Shown one piece after another: positions 54,165-64,000 of a DNA stretch of 64,000 nucleotides. Below the pieces are notes generated by a model that had not been told where the DNA came from, searched no databases, and worked only from the letters and a program-made list of their open reading frames with translations. The DNA comes from Ananas comosus. Its lineage: Eukaryota > Streptophyta > Magnoliopsida > Poales > Bromeliaceae. The DNA lies in NCBI RefSeq assembly GCF_001540865.1, contig NC_033628.1, forward strand, positions 10,530,415 through 10,594,414, given 5' to 3'. The position numbers were made by a program, and so were the translations under genes. Within the stretch, counting starts at the first letter, position 1. Each line of letters starts with the position of its first letter.

Positions 54165-56414
54165 TAAGAGTTTAGAGATCACTAGTGTCGAACTTGAACC
54201 GAGATTATTTGAATAAATTGAAATGAATGTACCGTTAAATTAACTAATAATTCTGTCAAATTTCATAGTTTTTTTTTTTATTTTAATTACGAAAGCCTCT
54301 CTAACTATTTCCAAGTTGCAGGAAATGCACATTTCATTAATAAGTCACTTCATTTAATTACCAAAAACAGTAGTTTAATACAGATTTATACACATTAATA
54401 CAAATTGTAGTTTGAATGCAATTTTACAAAAGGTAACCTGTAATAAGCAACCCAAAGCCCACAATCCATTTCAAAATTTACGGCCTTTTATCGACGAGCT
54501 CGATGAACAACAACCCAAGTGTCCAAATCAAGGCCCAATTAAATAGGGCCCGAATAAACATATCATTATATCACGTAATTAAATTGCTACTTTTAACTGT
54601 TTATAATCAAATTAGAAGATATTATTCAATGTTGTTCCAATATTAGCTGTCCAGTTAATAATACAACTCTAAAAATTACTTAGCTTATAGTTTCTGAAAC
54701 CCAACTACCAAATTAAAGGTTATTTAGAACTTCGAAGTACATGTACATCAAGAGGGTATTTGCCCTTCAATGGCAAAAATCGCCATTCACAATAAATTTA
54801 TTTATACATTTGTTATACAAAAACACATGTTTTTACCCTTGAAATTAAAGATACTTTTCACCTTTGCCATTGCAAATACATGTATTTAAGTGCTTTTTTT
54901 TAAAAAAAAAAAAACTTCATGTTAGCTGTATACCCCACTTTGTGTATGATATAAACAGTAGTTTTGTGTCATTTAATTGTCAGTGCACAACCTTTGAAAG
55001 AGGGTTAAGAAACAAAGGCACGCATCCAAATCCATACATGAATACTTTATTTAGTATATTTATTTTATTGAATGTAATCTATATAGCATTTAGTATATAA
55101 AATATATGATCACGTATTTTGGAAGTAATATTTTATTCTCGCTCAAGATGCATCTTTTAAAACAATGGGTAAACTTTACTTTGGGCCCTTGTTATATGGC
55201 ATATATTTATTTTGCTATTGTGTGATTGAAAAAGTTGCATTTAATTATATTGTAATTTTATTGTTGTTTCAATAAAAAAATATATTGTAAAATAGAGTAA
55301 TAAAGTAAATTTTTTTTATAAGCACACTATGGAATCCTGTTTAATAATAGATTTGTATAATAACAATAAAAATAAAATCATATAATAGTTAAATATAATT
55401 TTTTGAACTACAAAGTGGCAAACTGAAATGTGATAAATTATATTAAGTATAATTTTGGACCCACGAAATGATAAGTTTAAAATACACTATACCTCAGGAG
55501 AGGCAAATTAAAGTTTATCTTAAAATAAATTATATCACAGGTGAGTTACACTGCTCAATTAAATTACTAGCGTTAAGGCCTGAAAAGAGTGAATTCAAAC
55601 TCCTCATTCACAATAAAATAGAATTTACTAACATATAACCTATGTTATTTATTAAATAATTTATTCGAACAGGTGCTTTAAAATTCAATCTTTTAGCCAC
55701 TTGCTATTCCCTTTTGTATCACTCCCATCTTTTCCGAAACATAGTGAATTATTTAACTTTTATATATTATTATTTAGATAAAAGTTCTAATATTTTCAAA
55801 TATCTTTCTCTGATTCGTTATCGTTAGAGAATCATTTATATTTTTAATTTTATCATTATAAATATATCCATACAGAAATCATAACAGTATAATATAGAAG
55901 AAATAAAAATATCAAAAATTAACCATAGTTAAGTATTTAACTTACGATTAATTATATTTTTATAACGGAGTAGGAATATATTTAAAAATATTGTAACTTT
56001 TACAGAAACAATATATAAAAATTAAATTTTGTAGAAATATATTTATAATTTTATAATTTATTATATTTATAGTAGTATGTATGAAATTAAACCTTTTAAA
56101 TAAATAAATGCAAAAAAAAGTAAAATATCAGCACGGTATGCTTGGCCCTGTTTCTTGCCGCGGCTTGTTCTTGGAAACGTCGAAATGAGATAAACTTCTC
56201 TTTACGAAGTCTCCGTTGACCGGTCGTCTCCTCTTCTCTCCTCTCTCATTCGCGAGTCCCCACCATCGCCCGTATCTGAACCTCCCCCCCCTTTTTTTAT
56301 TTTTATTTTTTAATTGCCAAGAGATCGATCGATCGCCCTCTTCGTCTCCAACCCCCCTCCTCATCTTCGATCGATCGCCTCGTCTCGTGCGGATCGAGGG
56401 ATCCATCCTCACCC
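54165..56414. other. AT-rich intergenic region upstream of the PLAC8-type gene
   Basis: 55168-55520 may be an element with GGGTAAACTTTACTTTGG and, inverted, AGATAAACTTTAATTTGC ends. The last ~280 bases before 56415 are pyrimidine-rich (CTCCTCTTCTCTCCTCTC) and contain GATCGATCGATCGCC, probably the 5' UTR. Confidence 0.45.
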
Positions 56415-59400
56415 ATGGCGTTGCAGGAGAGCTTGGACAAGATGCAGCTGCGGCAGAGCTACAGGAATCTGTGGCACACGGATCTCATGAGCACGATCCA
56501 GGCCGATTTCCCCTGTGAGCCATCGTTCCCTCCCTCGATCTCTCATTTTTCCCATTTTTTCCCTATTTTCTCGGCATTTTTTGGATGTTGTTTTTGTTGA
56601 TCTTTGATCGAAAGTGTCCGGTTCTTCTTTGCAGTTTGCTGTTTGGCGCTCTGGTGGTGAGTGCTTCGATCTGAATGCCCTGTTTTGTCCGTTTGTCGAT
56701 TTGATGGGTGATATTGTTACAATGTTGCGATCTCTCGTTTTCTTTTATCTCTTTTCATACGCAAATGCTATGTTTTCCTCTTTATAAATTCCTTTCTTTG
56801 TGATTTGGTGACAACAATTGGATGATATGTCTCTATTACATGTAGTAGTTTAGTCGCTTTTTCCTCTCTCTGAAATAAATTAGTGGAGTAGTTGAAATAG
56901 GTTATCACACTAATTTGATGATGCAATCATGCAATAGAAGATCCAATGGCAGATCTACTGAGTTGTGAGGTTAATAGTTAATAAAGATCGAGACATTGAA
57001 TATAACATAGTATTTCCCGTAAATTTATAGGAGGGCATGAAACTGTTCATTGGTTATGAGATGTATATACTTGTTGAGGAGTTAACACCGTATCTGACGA
57101 TTGATCTAGGATCATATTTGCAAAGTTATATTCTCGCAGAATAATCTAGCCTCTTTCAACCTTCTTAGTAATGCTGTCGAATAAAGGCCAAGTAGGCAAA
57201 CATTGAACGTTTAAAGGCCAAGTAGGCAAACATTGAACGTTTAAAGGCCAAGGAGTGATATTCTTCACAGCGAAGTTGTTTCAGATTCTGAGTGTGCCAT
57301 CGACATGATGTTGTGATGATTCCCAGCATAAGCTCTGTCCAGCTTTCACAATGAACGTTTAAAGGCCAAGTAGTCAAACATTGAATGGGGAAAAGATGAT
57401 TTTCTTGTTTCTTATTTTTGCGAGAAGGATAACGGCTAGATGCTGGTGGTAGCTTGTCATGACCCAAAGAATACCATACTAGAAAGTGTTAGGAAAGCGT
57501 TTGGGTATTTAAGGACCAATATATTGGTATTTACGATTTAGGCTTAAGTATTGTGGCCATATTGTAAACGTTCTATTTCTTCAAGTTGCTAGCACTAGTT
57601 GTCTATAATATTTTTCTTCCTACAGTCCTGTCTAGTTTCCAGCTTCGGTGTTGATATGGATAAAAGGTGGTGCAGATACTAATTTAGAAACTAGGTAGTT
57701 AAATAATCGTGTATATTTTTGGAAAGATATAGGTGACACTTTAGATAGGTGATGCATCTCCTCGTTTCTAATAAGTGGTGGGATGGGAGGATAAGTACTA
57801 TATAAGTATTGCTATAAGATGTTGAATTGGTAAAGATTTGGCCTTTTGTGGCTTGCGACTAACTAATTGGTCATAAAGGTTCAAGTTTTAGAGTGCAAGA
57901 ATGGTGCTTAGAAAGCATATTGGCTGCCCCTAGATGGAATTGACATTCTTGGTGCTGATGTACATTTTCAATGTATTTTATTTATTTGAACTTGCTTGTC
58001 CATGTAATTTTGTTGTGTGTGTGAGTACATTTACTTATATACCTGTTGCAAGATTTCTAATTCTTATTTAAGCAATTTGTGTAGTATTTATTCCAATCTC
58101 TGTTTCTAGCCTTCGCTAACTTTAGTCTATCAGAAATTTCTGTTACGGACTTATTTGTTTGTAGTGGTCCATGTGTATCCTACATGCTTCGCAAGCGAGC
58201 CCTCTACAATGACATGTCAAGGTAACAATTGCTTCAGTCCCACTTTCCGTGATCGTAATTCATCCTAGTATCTCTTTCATTCGTTACTTTTTTTTTTCCC
58301 CTGCTTTAGGTATGTATGCTGTGCTGGCTATCTCCCATGTAGTGGAAGGTGTGGAGAAAGCAAATGCCCAGAGTTTTGCCTTGCCACTGAGGTACATCAT
58401 CTTCTTATTTTCCTTCTAGTTGTTACTTAAATCATAGTTCTGTAGTTGAAAGATGTCATGCCCTTCACGCCTCCTGTTTCGAAATATGGTTGTTGTGAAT
58501 ATTTTTTCTAGGCAATAGGCATTTCCCTTATTTTCTGAATCAGGACAAATGGCCTATGTATCTGGAGGTTCGTTAACCTAAGAATAAGAAGTACCAGTAC
58601 CGGGCTATTGATAGCAGTCTGTACAGAAGTTTGAAAAAGGAATCTGTATCTAAAATCCACTTTTTTCGGTCTTCTTCTGTATAGATTACAATAGTCATCC
58701 ATTGCCTGTGTAGTTTTTATTTTATTCACTTTCCCCATGGTTGCCATTAGTTTTTCTAGATGGTCAACTGAAAACACTCTCTCTTCTTGAAACTTTGCCA
58801 TTTAATAACAGAAGTGCTCAAAAGTGATCATGTAGTTGCAACTAGTAACTCAACAGCTTTCAGCTGCTCAAACTATAACTTTCACGCTAACATTTAGTGT
58901 GAATTATAATAGTCGTTAAACTTTCCTAGTTAAACATTACTGTCTCTGTTATTTTGTTGAACATATTAACGTTTTGGACTTTCTTGCCTTTTAGCCATAT
59001 AAAGTATTCAGAATGTACTGTTTGTAACTATTTTGCCTTTACATTCATGCGTAATGATAAAATTGGCAATGCTTTTTATTCTCTTTGGAAGGCAACACTA
59101 CTTCCAATATCTGAATTCATCTACAATATTTACTCTCCTTCAACTGCTTACGATCTGAGATAAGGCATGTAAAGAACTATATGGCTCTAACATGATCACT
59201 AAGTCAGTTGTAATATCGAAAGAATGTTATGCTACCCAATGATAATCCTGCTTGGATTCTGGTGTGGGCAAGTTGATTAAAAATTCCATACATTAAGGTC
59301 TTTAACTAGAGCTAGACTTTGCTCTTGTACATTGTATGAGGTTGCATTAAAACTGCGTGGCTTTGCTCATGAATGAGGTTTAGGTGTTGTTGCATTTTGT

Positions 59401-60447
59401 GGATTTAGCAAATTAGCACTTGTATGAGGTTGGGTTAAAGCTCTATTTGCGAAGTAATTCTGATAACTTTTGTGATATTTCTTATATTTGATGTGATTTG
59501 ATGAAGCCGCGAAGCCTAATATTATTCTGCTGACATTATGACCTCTATTCGATTAATGGTTATTGCTCTAGAAGCTTAATGAAGCAAGCAGCTCCTTGGC
59601 ACCGTATGATTAAGCAAAGTAGATGAATGAGTTATTATCTTTTCTTTTTTTTTTTCCAATCATATAACATGCTTGTAACAGCTAGCTGTATTATGATATT
59701 AGCTGGACTGCTGTTGAACTCGCTCTTTAATTTCTCTTTGTACAGGTTATTTGCTGCTTTGGTAATTCGGTTGCCTCAACCCGCTTCTTGCTGCAAGACG
59801 AGTTCAATATCCAGACAACTCAATGTGACAACTGCATCATTGTACTGCTCTTTTGATCTTGACTCATCTCCATTACTTAGCTTTTACTTCTGAACGCTAT
59901 CAATCTCCTTCCTCGTTAACTTTGAAATGTATACACATTATACTGCAGGGATTCATGTTCTGCCTCCAACAAGTTGCTTGCATTTTCTCCCTAGTCGCAG
60001 CAATTGTTGGAAGCCAGGAGCTTTCCGAAGCCTCCCAGATTCTTTCTTGCATGTCCGACTTCGTCTACTGGACGTAAGACTTCTCTTCTCCGTATTCTTT
60101 CTCCTTATTTTCTTCCTCGGAGCTTTAATGCATTACTTACATAGTTTTATCTGTTATGCAGGGTCTGTGCATGTATGCAAACACAACATAAGGTCGAAAT
60201 GGATAAGAGAGATGGAAAATTCGGGCCGCAGCCTATGGCAGTCCCTCCAGTACAGCAGATGTCACGTATCGACCAGCCCATCCCGCCGCCAGTTGGTTAT
60301 CCGCCTCAGCCGGCGTACGGACAACCCTACGGATATCCACCCCCGCCGCAGGCCCAGGTTCAAGGCTATCCTCCGCCCGGATATCCCCAGCCTGGTGCCT
60401 ATCCGCCTCCTGGTTCCTATCCCCCTCCTGGTTACTATCCCAAGTAG
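56415..60447 (+). CDS. PLAC8-type Cys-rich protein with Pro-rich tail
   Basis: Seven exons by splice sites and frame: 56415-56514, 56635-56656, 58165-58221, 58310-58391, 59746-59841, 59949-60073, 60162-60447; 255 residues. Exon 2 is only 22 nt (FCCLALW and two bases). All introns are GT-AG and the phases fit. Order: N-terminal helix with MQLRQSYRNLWHTDLM (10-25), then CCLALWCGPC, YVCCAGYLPCSGRCGES, CPEFCLATEVICCFGN, STRFLLQDEFNIQTTQCDNC, a hydrophobic FCLQQVACIFSLVAAIVG helix, CACMQTQHKVEMDKR, and a C-terminal tail of GYPPP/YPPPG repeats. This matches plant PLAC8-family proteins of the Arabidopsis At1g63830/At5g41390 type, from memory. Their biochemical role is unknown; relatives affect cell size or metal handling at membranes. 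Confidence 0.9.
57183..57250. repeat. 30-bp tandem duplication in intron 2
   Basis: AAAGGCCAAGTAGGCAAACA begins each of two identical 30-bp units (57183-57212, 57213-57242), with part of a third after; another related unit lies at about 57358-57387. Confidence 0.85.
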
Positions 60448-61190
60448 GGGATGTCTGTCTATTAAAAGTTTGAGATGCGGCTTCGCTGGAAACTGCAAAA
60501 TTCTTGTGAACATATATGCCTTGTAGAAATGAACTCTGTTTTCTTTCCCATTAAATTACTCTTATGAGTGAAGTCTACTTTCTAGATTATTGCGGATTGC
60601 GATGGTTGGCTAGTAGTTCATGATCTTACGTTTACATACATAAACTTGGTGAATTTTGAGTCTCAGGCACCTTTTTTGTACTCGAAAGTTTGTTGTCGTC
60701 TTTTTGTATTTCTCATTTTTGTTTCATTGAAATTGTTTCGTGGTTTGCATTTGAATGTGGAATTTTTCTTGGCTAACCTTATCTCGTGAAGAAAATGAAG
60801 AAAGATGACTTTCTTATTTGGGATCAAAATTGTGAGGTCATGAATGAAAGAACTGGCAGAGAACACATACTTTTCCTGTATCTTGGTTTACCTTTTCTTT
60901 CTGATTATGTCAAGGGAAAGTAAGGAACTCACAGAGCCAACTTTTTGTAATCTTAATAAACCTGGGATAAGCTGTTGATGGGAAAGGTTGGAATTCAATG
61001 TGGCTATTGCGAAAACAAGCTGAATTTGCAGTTTTCACACTCAAATTTAAATGGAAAAAATATAGGCATTGCCTGAGATTACCGTGAATTGCAGCACTAC
61101 TACTCAGTTGCTTGCCGCACCTCTTACAACATCATAGAATTTTTCTTGGATGGTTGGTTGGGTTGAGTCCCACCCTGCTACATTTTAGGC
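60448..61190. other. 3' flank of the PLAC8-type gene
   Basis: Likely 3' UTR to about 60620; the rest is intergenic without a recognised feature. Confidence 0.45.
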
Positions 61191-61400
61191 GGCCTGCTTG
61201 GTTGGATATAACTATATTTTATAGTGTAGTTAAAGACTATTTGCAGTAAAAATATTTAACGGATGAAAATGATCAAACGGGTAGTGGGTGGTTGGTTGAG
61301 TAGTATGATCACGGGTGAAAATGATCAAAATGGTAGATCTAACGGCGGAAAACTTGGTAGCACCAAGTGCTTCGTGCTATTAATAGCATAGTAGCCGGAC
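61191..61400. mobile_element. Small MITE (TACTATTAATAG family)
   Basis: TTGGATATAACTATATTTTATAG ... GTGCTATTAATAGCATAGTAGCC, with interior GGTGGTTGGTTGAGTAG and AACTTGGTAGCACC. A GGGTG-AAAATGATCAAA unit is doubled inside. Confidence 0.5.
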
Positions 61401-63579
61401 TCTATATTTATATTAAAAATGATTAGGAAGGTAATCATATTTTTAGTTTAAAATTACTCTTTTCAGCTGCTGCAGTTAGAATGAACCAATTTGAATATAA
61501 TTCCGACTACTGTAGTTGAAATCTTTTTTGTGTAATATCGACTGCGACCGATGGATTCAAATGCACCAAATCAAACATCGCATTTGCATTTTGTTTGTAC
61601 TTATAACTGCAGTATAGTTACAATTACATTCAGCCAAACAAACTCTAAATTATCATAGATGGATTATGCAAATCACAAAATGAAATTTGATAATTTTCAT
61701 AAGGAAACAAACTCAAAGATGCTCTTTCTCTTAATAAACAACGTTGAAGACACCCATCCATGGAGTATGAATCAATTAACTATATATAAATTGTCCAATA
61801 AACAATGATTAATTAGCCTGCAAAAAATTTAATATTTGCCGACATGATTCTACCAACGCTGGCAAGGAAATGTCAAATATTATCCTCGAGAGTGTACTTC
61901 CTTACCAAGAGAAATACATAAATAAAATAACATCTAAGAAAATATATGTATAAAACGCATAACAAAATTTTTAAATGGCCCCTCAACATTAATTTTCTTA
62001 ATTGTGACCCTCTTAGCTCTTATTTTTCTATTTAATTTTTTATACTTAATCACATTAAAAATTTTATCAAATTTAATGAATTCATTAGTTATTGATCATT
62101 ACTTGATCTAATTGTATTTGCTAAAGAATTATTAAAGTTGTTTAATTCGGTGAAAGTATCAATAAATTTGAGAAAATCACGTCTATGTACAAACGTCCCA
62201 TAGGCCATAGTTGAGGGTCACCATACATTTTAACCAAATATATATATGCATAATAGAATAATAATTGTGCACCTGAGTTTCTTGCACGACCCAACATCTA
62301 ATACCCCTTCAACACATCCATACATGCGATGATGCGAGCACGTCGCGCGGCGACCGTACAAAATTGTTGAGCCAATTAGGCGCTGATAGGTGGTACGTCG
62401 GTATTTTCTTCAAAGGTATCAATCTAGCTGTGCACCAGAAACACCAGAAAAGTTTTAAAGTAAACCATCGCGTCAATTGAAGTTACGGAAACAGCAAGCA
62501 GTTGCATGCGGTTCCGATCGACTGGAGGTGGTCCGGGATATTAGGAGATAGTGGCCGATCGTGTAAGAGCAATAACTGATCAAGGGGCGATCTATAAATA
62601 GGTCAATAACGCCCTAAAAAATGGTCTTTTTCCCTACGAACAAAAGACCACCCTTAATTCCTTGCAATTTTCTGCTTTTTTTAGGAGTAGTTTACCTGTA
62701 ACTTTTCTTTTCCCGCATTTACTGTTCTTCGTAGGAGTAGTTTTAAGTAGATCAACCGAGTCTACATGCCATTCGGCACACTCGACCCCTATACTTCTCA
62801 TCAGTGAATATAAAGGCATTTGGCTCATTCAAGCCAATTAATTCCTTTGCTCTATAGCCATTCAGCTCCTCGGCCGACTTCAGTTTTCGCTTTGCCCGTA
62901 CATTCGGTTCATCCAGCCGAACCGAATTTAGTGTAGAGTTTCGAACCCGGCTGATCCGATCTCTCATCAGCCGAATCGTTTGATCGATCGAAGGGCGCAA
63001 ACTTCGACGGTCAGTACTATAAGCCGTTTCCATCCTGACACGCTTCTCGAGGAGGGTCTTTGACCGGGTCAAGAATCAGGAATTTTCGGCTACAAACAAA
63101 AATAAAACAAAACACTCATGCCTATGGAATCTGAACTATTAGTCATTTTGATTTAACTATTTAATATTTTAAAATTTTAATTTACTATCTAATTTTTTAA
63201 TTTATTTGATTTGAGTGAGTCAACATCATTTTGACTTTAAAAATTGAATGCCACAATGCACCGTTTATTTTTACAGACTTAATTAGTATACTTTATACAA
63301 TTCTCGTTACTACGAATTTATTAATGTAAGTAATTAACTTAAATTTTAATGTCAAAATATTGTTGACTAATTCAAATCAAACAGAATAAAAAATTGGATA
63401 GTATATATTTTATACTCTATCAGTAATAACTCATTAATTTATATGTATATCCTCTATCCTACATGCTTTCTCCCAGTATAAATAAATATATATATATATA
63501 TATCTCATGGAGTAATAGTACCACTACATTGCTAAGTTGCTTAAGTTGATTTTGGCTCAAGAAAAAGCACATCCACCTT
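61401..63579. other. Intergenic region before the expansin gene
   Basis: Mostly AT-rich. 62330-63080 is less AT-rich; its 106-codon minus-strand frame (62752-63072) has no recognised family and may be a retroelement fragment. A short (TA)n at 63487-63503 lies about 80 bp before the ATG at 63580. Confidence 0.4.
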
Positions 63580-64000
63580 ATGGCTTTCTCAAAAGTGTTA
63601 CTAATTTTATCCACCTTTTTAAGAATGGTGACAATAGCCATAGCCAAGCAAAAGTTCCAAGCAAGCCAATGGTCTCTAGCCCATGCAACCTTCTACGGCG
63701 ACGAAAGCGCCTCTGCAACAGTTGGTATACTCGAAATACTTTCTCTTAGTTTCACAGATTATTATTCGAATATGAACTATATCTATTCAATATATCTGTT
63801 CTGTCAATTATAATAAGTTAATTTAGTGGCTTCTTTTGTTAGGTGGAGCCTGTGGCTATGGCAACCCGTTCAGTAACGGTTACGGGACTAATACCGCAGC
63901 ATTGAGCTCGACACTGCTCAACGATGGGTACGGTTGCGGGACTTGTTACCAGATTCGGTGTACCGGGTCGACAGCGTGCTACGGTGGCTCGCCAATCATC
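63580..64000 (+). CDS. EXPA: Alpha-expansin, partial at the window edge
   Basis: Exon 1 is 63580-63724; a 118-bp intron (donor GTATAC, acceptor TTAG) precedes exon 2 from 63843, which runs off the window. Residues 1-22 form a signal peptide ([20 protein letters not shown]). Then come [18 protein letters not shown] and, after the intron, [36 protein letters not shown] and [13 protein letters not shown], the start of the six-Cys GH45-like domain of alpha-expansins. These secreted proteins loosen cell walls without hydrolysis (family knowledge). The HFD motif and the C-terminal carbohydrate-binding domain lie outside. The intron after residue 48 is at the position usual for the family. Confidence 0.93.

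Noticed and set aside
62752..63072. 106-codon minus-strand frame before the expansin gene
   Set aside because: No recognisable domain, start context or splice structure; possibly retroelement debris.

Overview
The window is nuclear DNA of a flowering plant. It is AT-rich between genes, with GC-rich exons, GT-AG introns, plant gene families (LysM receptor-like kinase, alpha-expansin, PLAC8-type Cys-rich protein, sphingoid-base hydroxylase fragment) and a dense load of small plant transposons. The strong GC3 bias of the single-exon genes and of LYK exon 1 suggests a commelinid monocot, perhaps pineapple; that is inference only.

Bases 1-26.7 kb hold a tandem, all plus-strand array of single-exon genes with the fold of the plant Werner-syndrome-like 3'-5' exonuclease (DEDDy superfamily). 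Five copies are open (869-1501, 7348-8259, 11557-12177, 19287-19919, 23193-23849). Two are relics: a 3' tail at 4019-4460 and an internally deleted copy at 26394-26730. In all five open copies the Asp of ExoI and the Asp of ExoII are replaced, and ExoIII is lost in two, so the proteins are probably catalytically dead although the frames stay open. Promoter block, CT-rich leader, 3' UTR and an old reverse-oriented SINE are duplicated with the genes. Copy 2 is divergent: it has seven 12-residue Lys/Glu-rich repeats at its N terminus and an acidic Ser insert. A truncated sphinganine C4-hydroxylase fragment lies at 9104-9334 on the minus strand.

Bases 26.7-32.3 kb are a transposon nest: a TRIM with perfect 5-bp target duplication, a Mutator-like element, several long-TIR elements and small MITEs, and a Cassandra element whose LTRs contain the 5S rRNA promoter boxes.

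Bases 32.7-36.9 kb carry a three-exon LysM receptor-like (pseudo)kinase of the LYK4/LYK5 type. Then come a 5'-truncated LINE (37.8-38.6 kb) and two exons of a minus-strand multipass membrane protein (40.6-41.3 kb). From 41.3 to 56.4 kb the DNA is almost entirely repeats: long-TIR elements, a probable copia-type LTR, a hAT MITE with 8-bp duplication, a SINE with 17-bp duplication, a 1.8-kb solo LTR and an 883-bp Tourist-like element. The seven-exon PLAC8-type gene (56.4-60.4 kb) includes a 22-nt microexon. The window ends inside an alpha-expansin gene (63580 to the edge).

The genes share no evident pathway apart from the exonuclease-fold array. The most notable items are that array of apparently inactivated but open genes, a SINE family sharing its stem-loop 3' tail with LINEs in the same window, and several insertions whose target-site duplications can be read exactly, including one SINE duplication pushed 0.5 kb apart by a later CACTA insertion. 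Single Ns at 8615, 13594, 21198, 22701 and 53681 mark assembly joins; the one at 21198 is flanked by a 95-bp duplication that looks artificial.
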